Position numbers and translations under genes: made by a program. Below are positions 63,684 to 64,000 of a DNA stretch of 64,000 bases, in pieces; the stretch's first letter is position 1; each line of letters begins with the position of its first letter. Source of the DNA: Flavobacteriales bacterium (GTDB lineage Bacteria; Bacteroidota; Bacteroidia; Flavobacteriales; Flavobacteriaceae); assembly GCA_003331305.1 (NCBI GenBank), contig QOQB01000006.1:1-64000 (forward strand), read 5' to 3'. The notes under the pieces are model-generated. The model was not told the origin of the DNA. It did not search any database and was given only the letters and a program-made list of their open reading frames with translations.

Positions 63684-64000
63684 ATGAGTCAATCTAAATT
63701 TGCTACAAAAGCCCTTCACGAAGGGCACGATGTAACCAAAACACAAGGAACACGTGCGGTACCATTGTACCAATCTACTTCTTTTGTTTTCAACAACGCC
63801 GATCACGCTGCTAACCTTTTTGCACTTGCAGAGCCAGGCTACATTTACACAAGATTAAACAACCCAACAAATGATGTTTTAGAACAGCGTATGGCAAGCC
63901 TAGAAGGCGGTATTGCAGCTGTGGCTACATGTTCTGGAACAGCAGCGGCCTCTACTGGAATTCTAACCTTTTTAAAGGCTGGCGATCACATTGTATCTTC
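63684..64000 (+). CDS. metY: O-acetylhomoserine sulfhydrylase family (3' end outside window)
   Basis: The first 105 codons of a Cys/Met-metabolism PLP enzyme. The start SKFATKALHEGHDVTKTQGT with PLYQSTSFVFNNADHAANLF, GYIYTRLNNPTNDVLEQRMA and the PLP phosphate region ATCSGTAAAS is characteristic of O-acetylhomoserine aminocarboxypropyltransferase. It makes homocysteine from O-acetylhomoserine and sulfide. The PLP Lys lies outside the window. It is cotranscribed with metK. Confidence 0.9.
   Translation, partial: MSQSKFATKALHEGHDVTKTQGTRAVPLYQSTSFVFNNADHAANLFALAEPGYIYTRLNNPTNDVLEQRMASLEGGIAAVATCSGTAAASTGILTFLKAGDHIVS

Overview
The window is a compact, low-GC stretch of housekeeping chromosome from a member of the Bacteroidota, almost certainly the family Flavobacteriaceae. 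The evidence is threefold. Promoters carry the TAnnTTTG -7 element, sometimes with an upstream TTG. There are families largely confined to this phylum: GLPGLI, DUF3098, DUF4271, DUF4296, DUF3127, 2TM and outer-membrane beta-barrel receptors. The gene order matches conserved flavobacterial blocks such as coaX-OMP-TPR-lptC-corC-ppiD and ftsX-DUF3098-uppP-truB. No prophage, insertion sequence, integron or CRISPR array was seen.

Layout. 1-8.3 kb: the 3' end of a TonB-dependent receptor, a Rieske-like lipoprotein, greA-HIT, an orphan histidine kinase, DUF3127-aat, tag, and the minus-strand ftsX-DUF3098-uppP-truB operon. 8.4-15.6 kb: leuS, a hicAB toxin-antitoxin pair, a monooxygenase-like protein, SemiSWEET, a YugP-type zinc protease, an Lrp regulator, DUF423 and DUF4271-hemD. 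15.6-24.6 kb: polyprenol-phosphate mannosyltransferase-like gene, pyrC, DUF4296, tyrS, a LuxE-like acyltransferase, a two-component system followed by trmB and an alkyltransferase-like gene, then mrp-nifU. 25-30.6 kb: a mevalonate/isoprenoid operon (mvaD, GHMP kinase, UbiA prenyltransferase), rluB, a GT2 glycosyltransferase and tRNA-Phe. 30.6-38.2 kb: the coaX to ppiD envelope-biogenesis block. 38.4-48.1 kb: DUF456, a TonB-like lipoprotein, ruvC-hemW, an M20 peptidase, tRNA-Leu, an e(P4)-like phosphatase, a roughly 600-bp stretch of gene remnants, a PepSY-like/DUF2490 pair, kdtA and a DegT aminotransferase. 48.1-54.5 kb: the minus-strand run etfB-etfA-BFN-nupC-thyA-folA-fabD. 54.6-64 kb: pdhB-hppA, a deoxynucleoside kinase, GLPGLI plus receptor, and a SAM-II riboswitch in front of metK-metY, which runs off the end.

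How the genes work together. The etf/pdhB divergon links electron-transfer flavoprotein and pyruvate dehydrogenase around one 22-bp palindrome. nupC, thyA and folA form a nucleotide/folate module. uppP, kdtA, lptC and the Dpm1-like enzyme supply the cell envelope. metK-metY is probably feedback-controlled by S-adenosylmethionine. Genes are packed so tightly that eight of thirteen convergent pairs overlap at their 3' ends.

The points most worth a second look are the SAM-II element with a start-codon-proximal hairpin, the in-frame 2TM-dihydrofolate reductase fusion, the relocated ion-gate glutamate of the pyrophosphatase, the palindrome between etfB and pdhB, the repeated placement of -7 elements 4-7 nt before start codons, and the remnant region at 43.8-44.3 kb. 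No clearly new multi-gene system was found.
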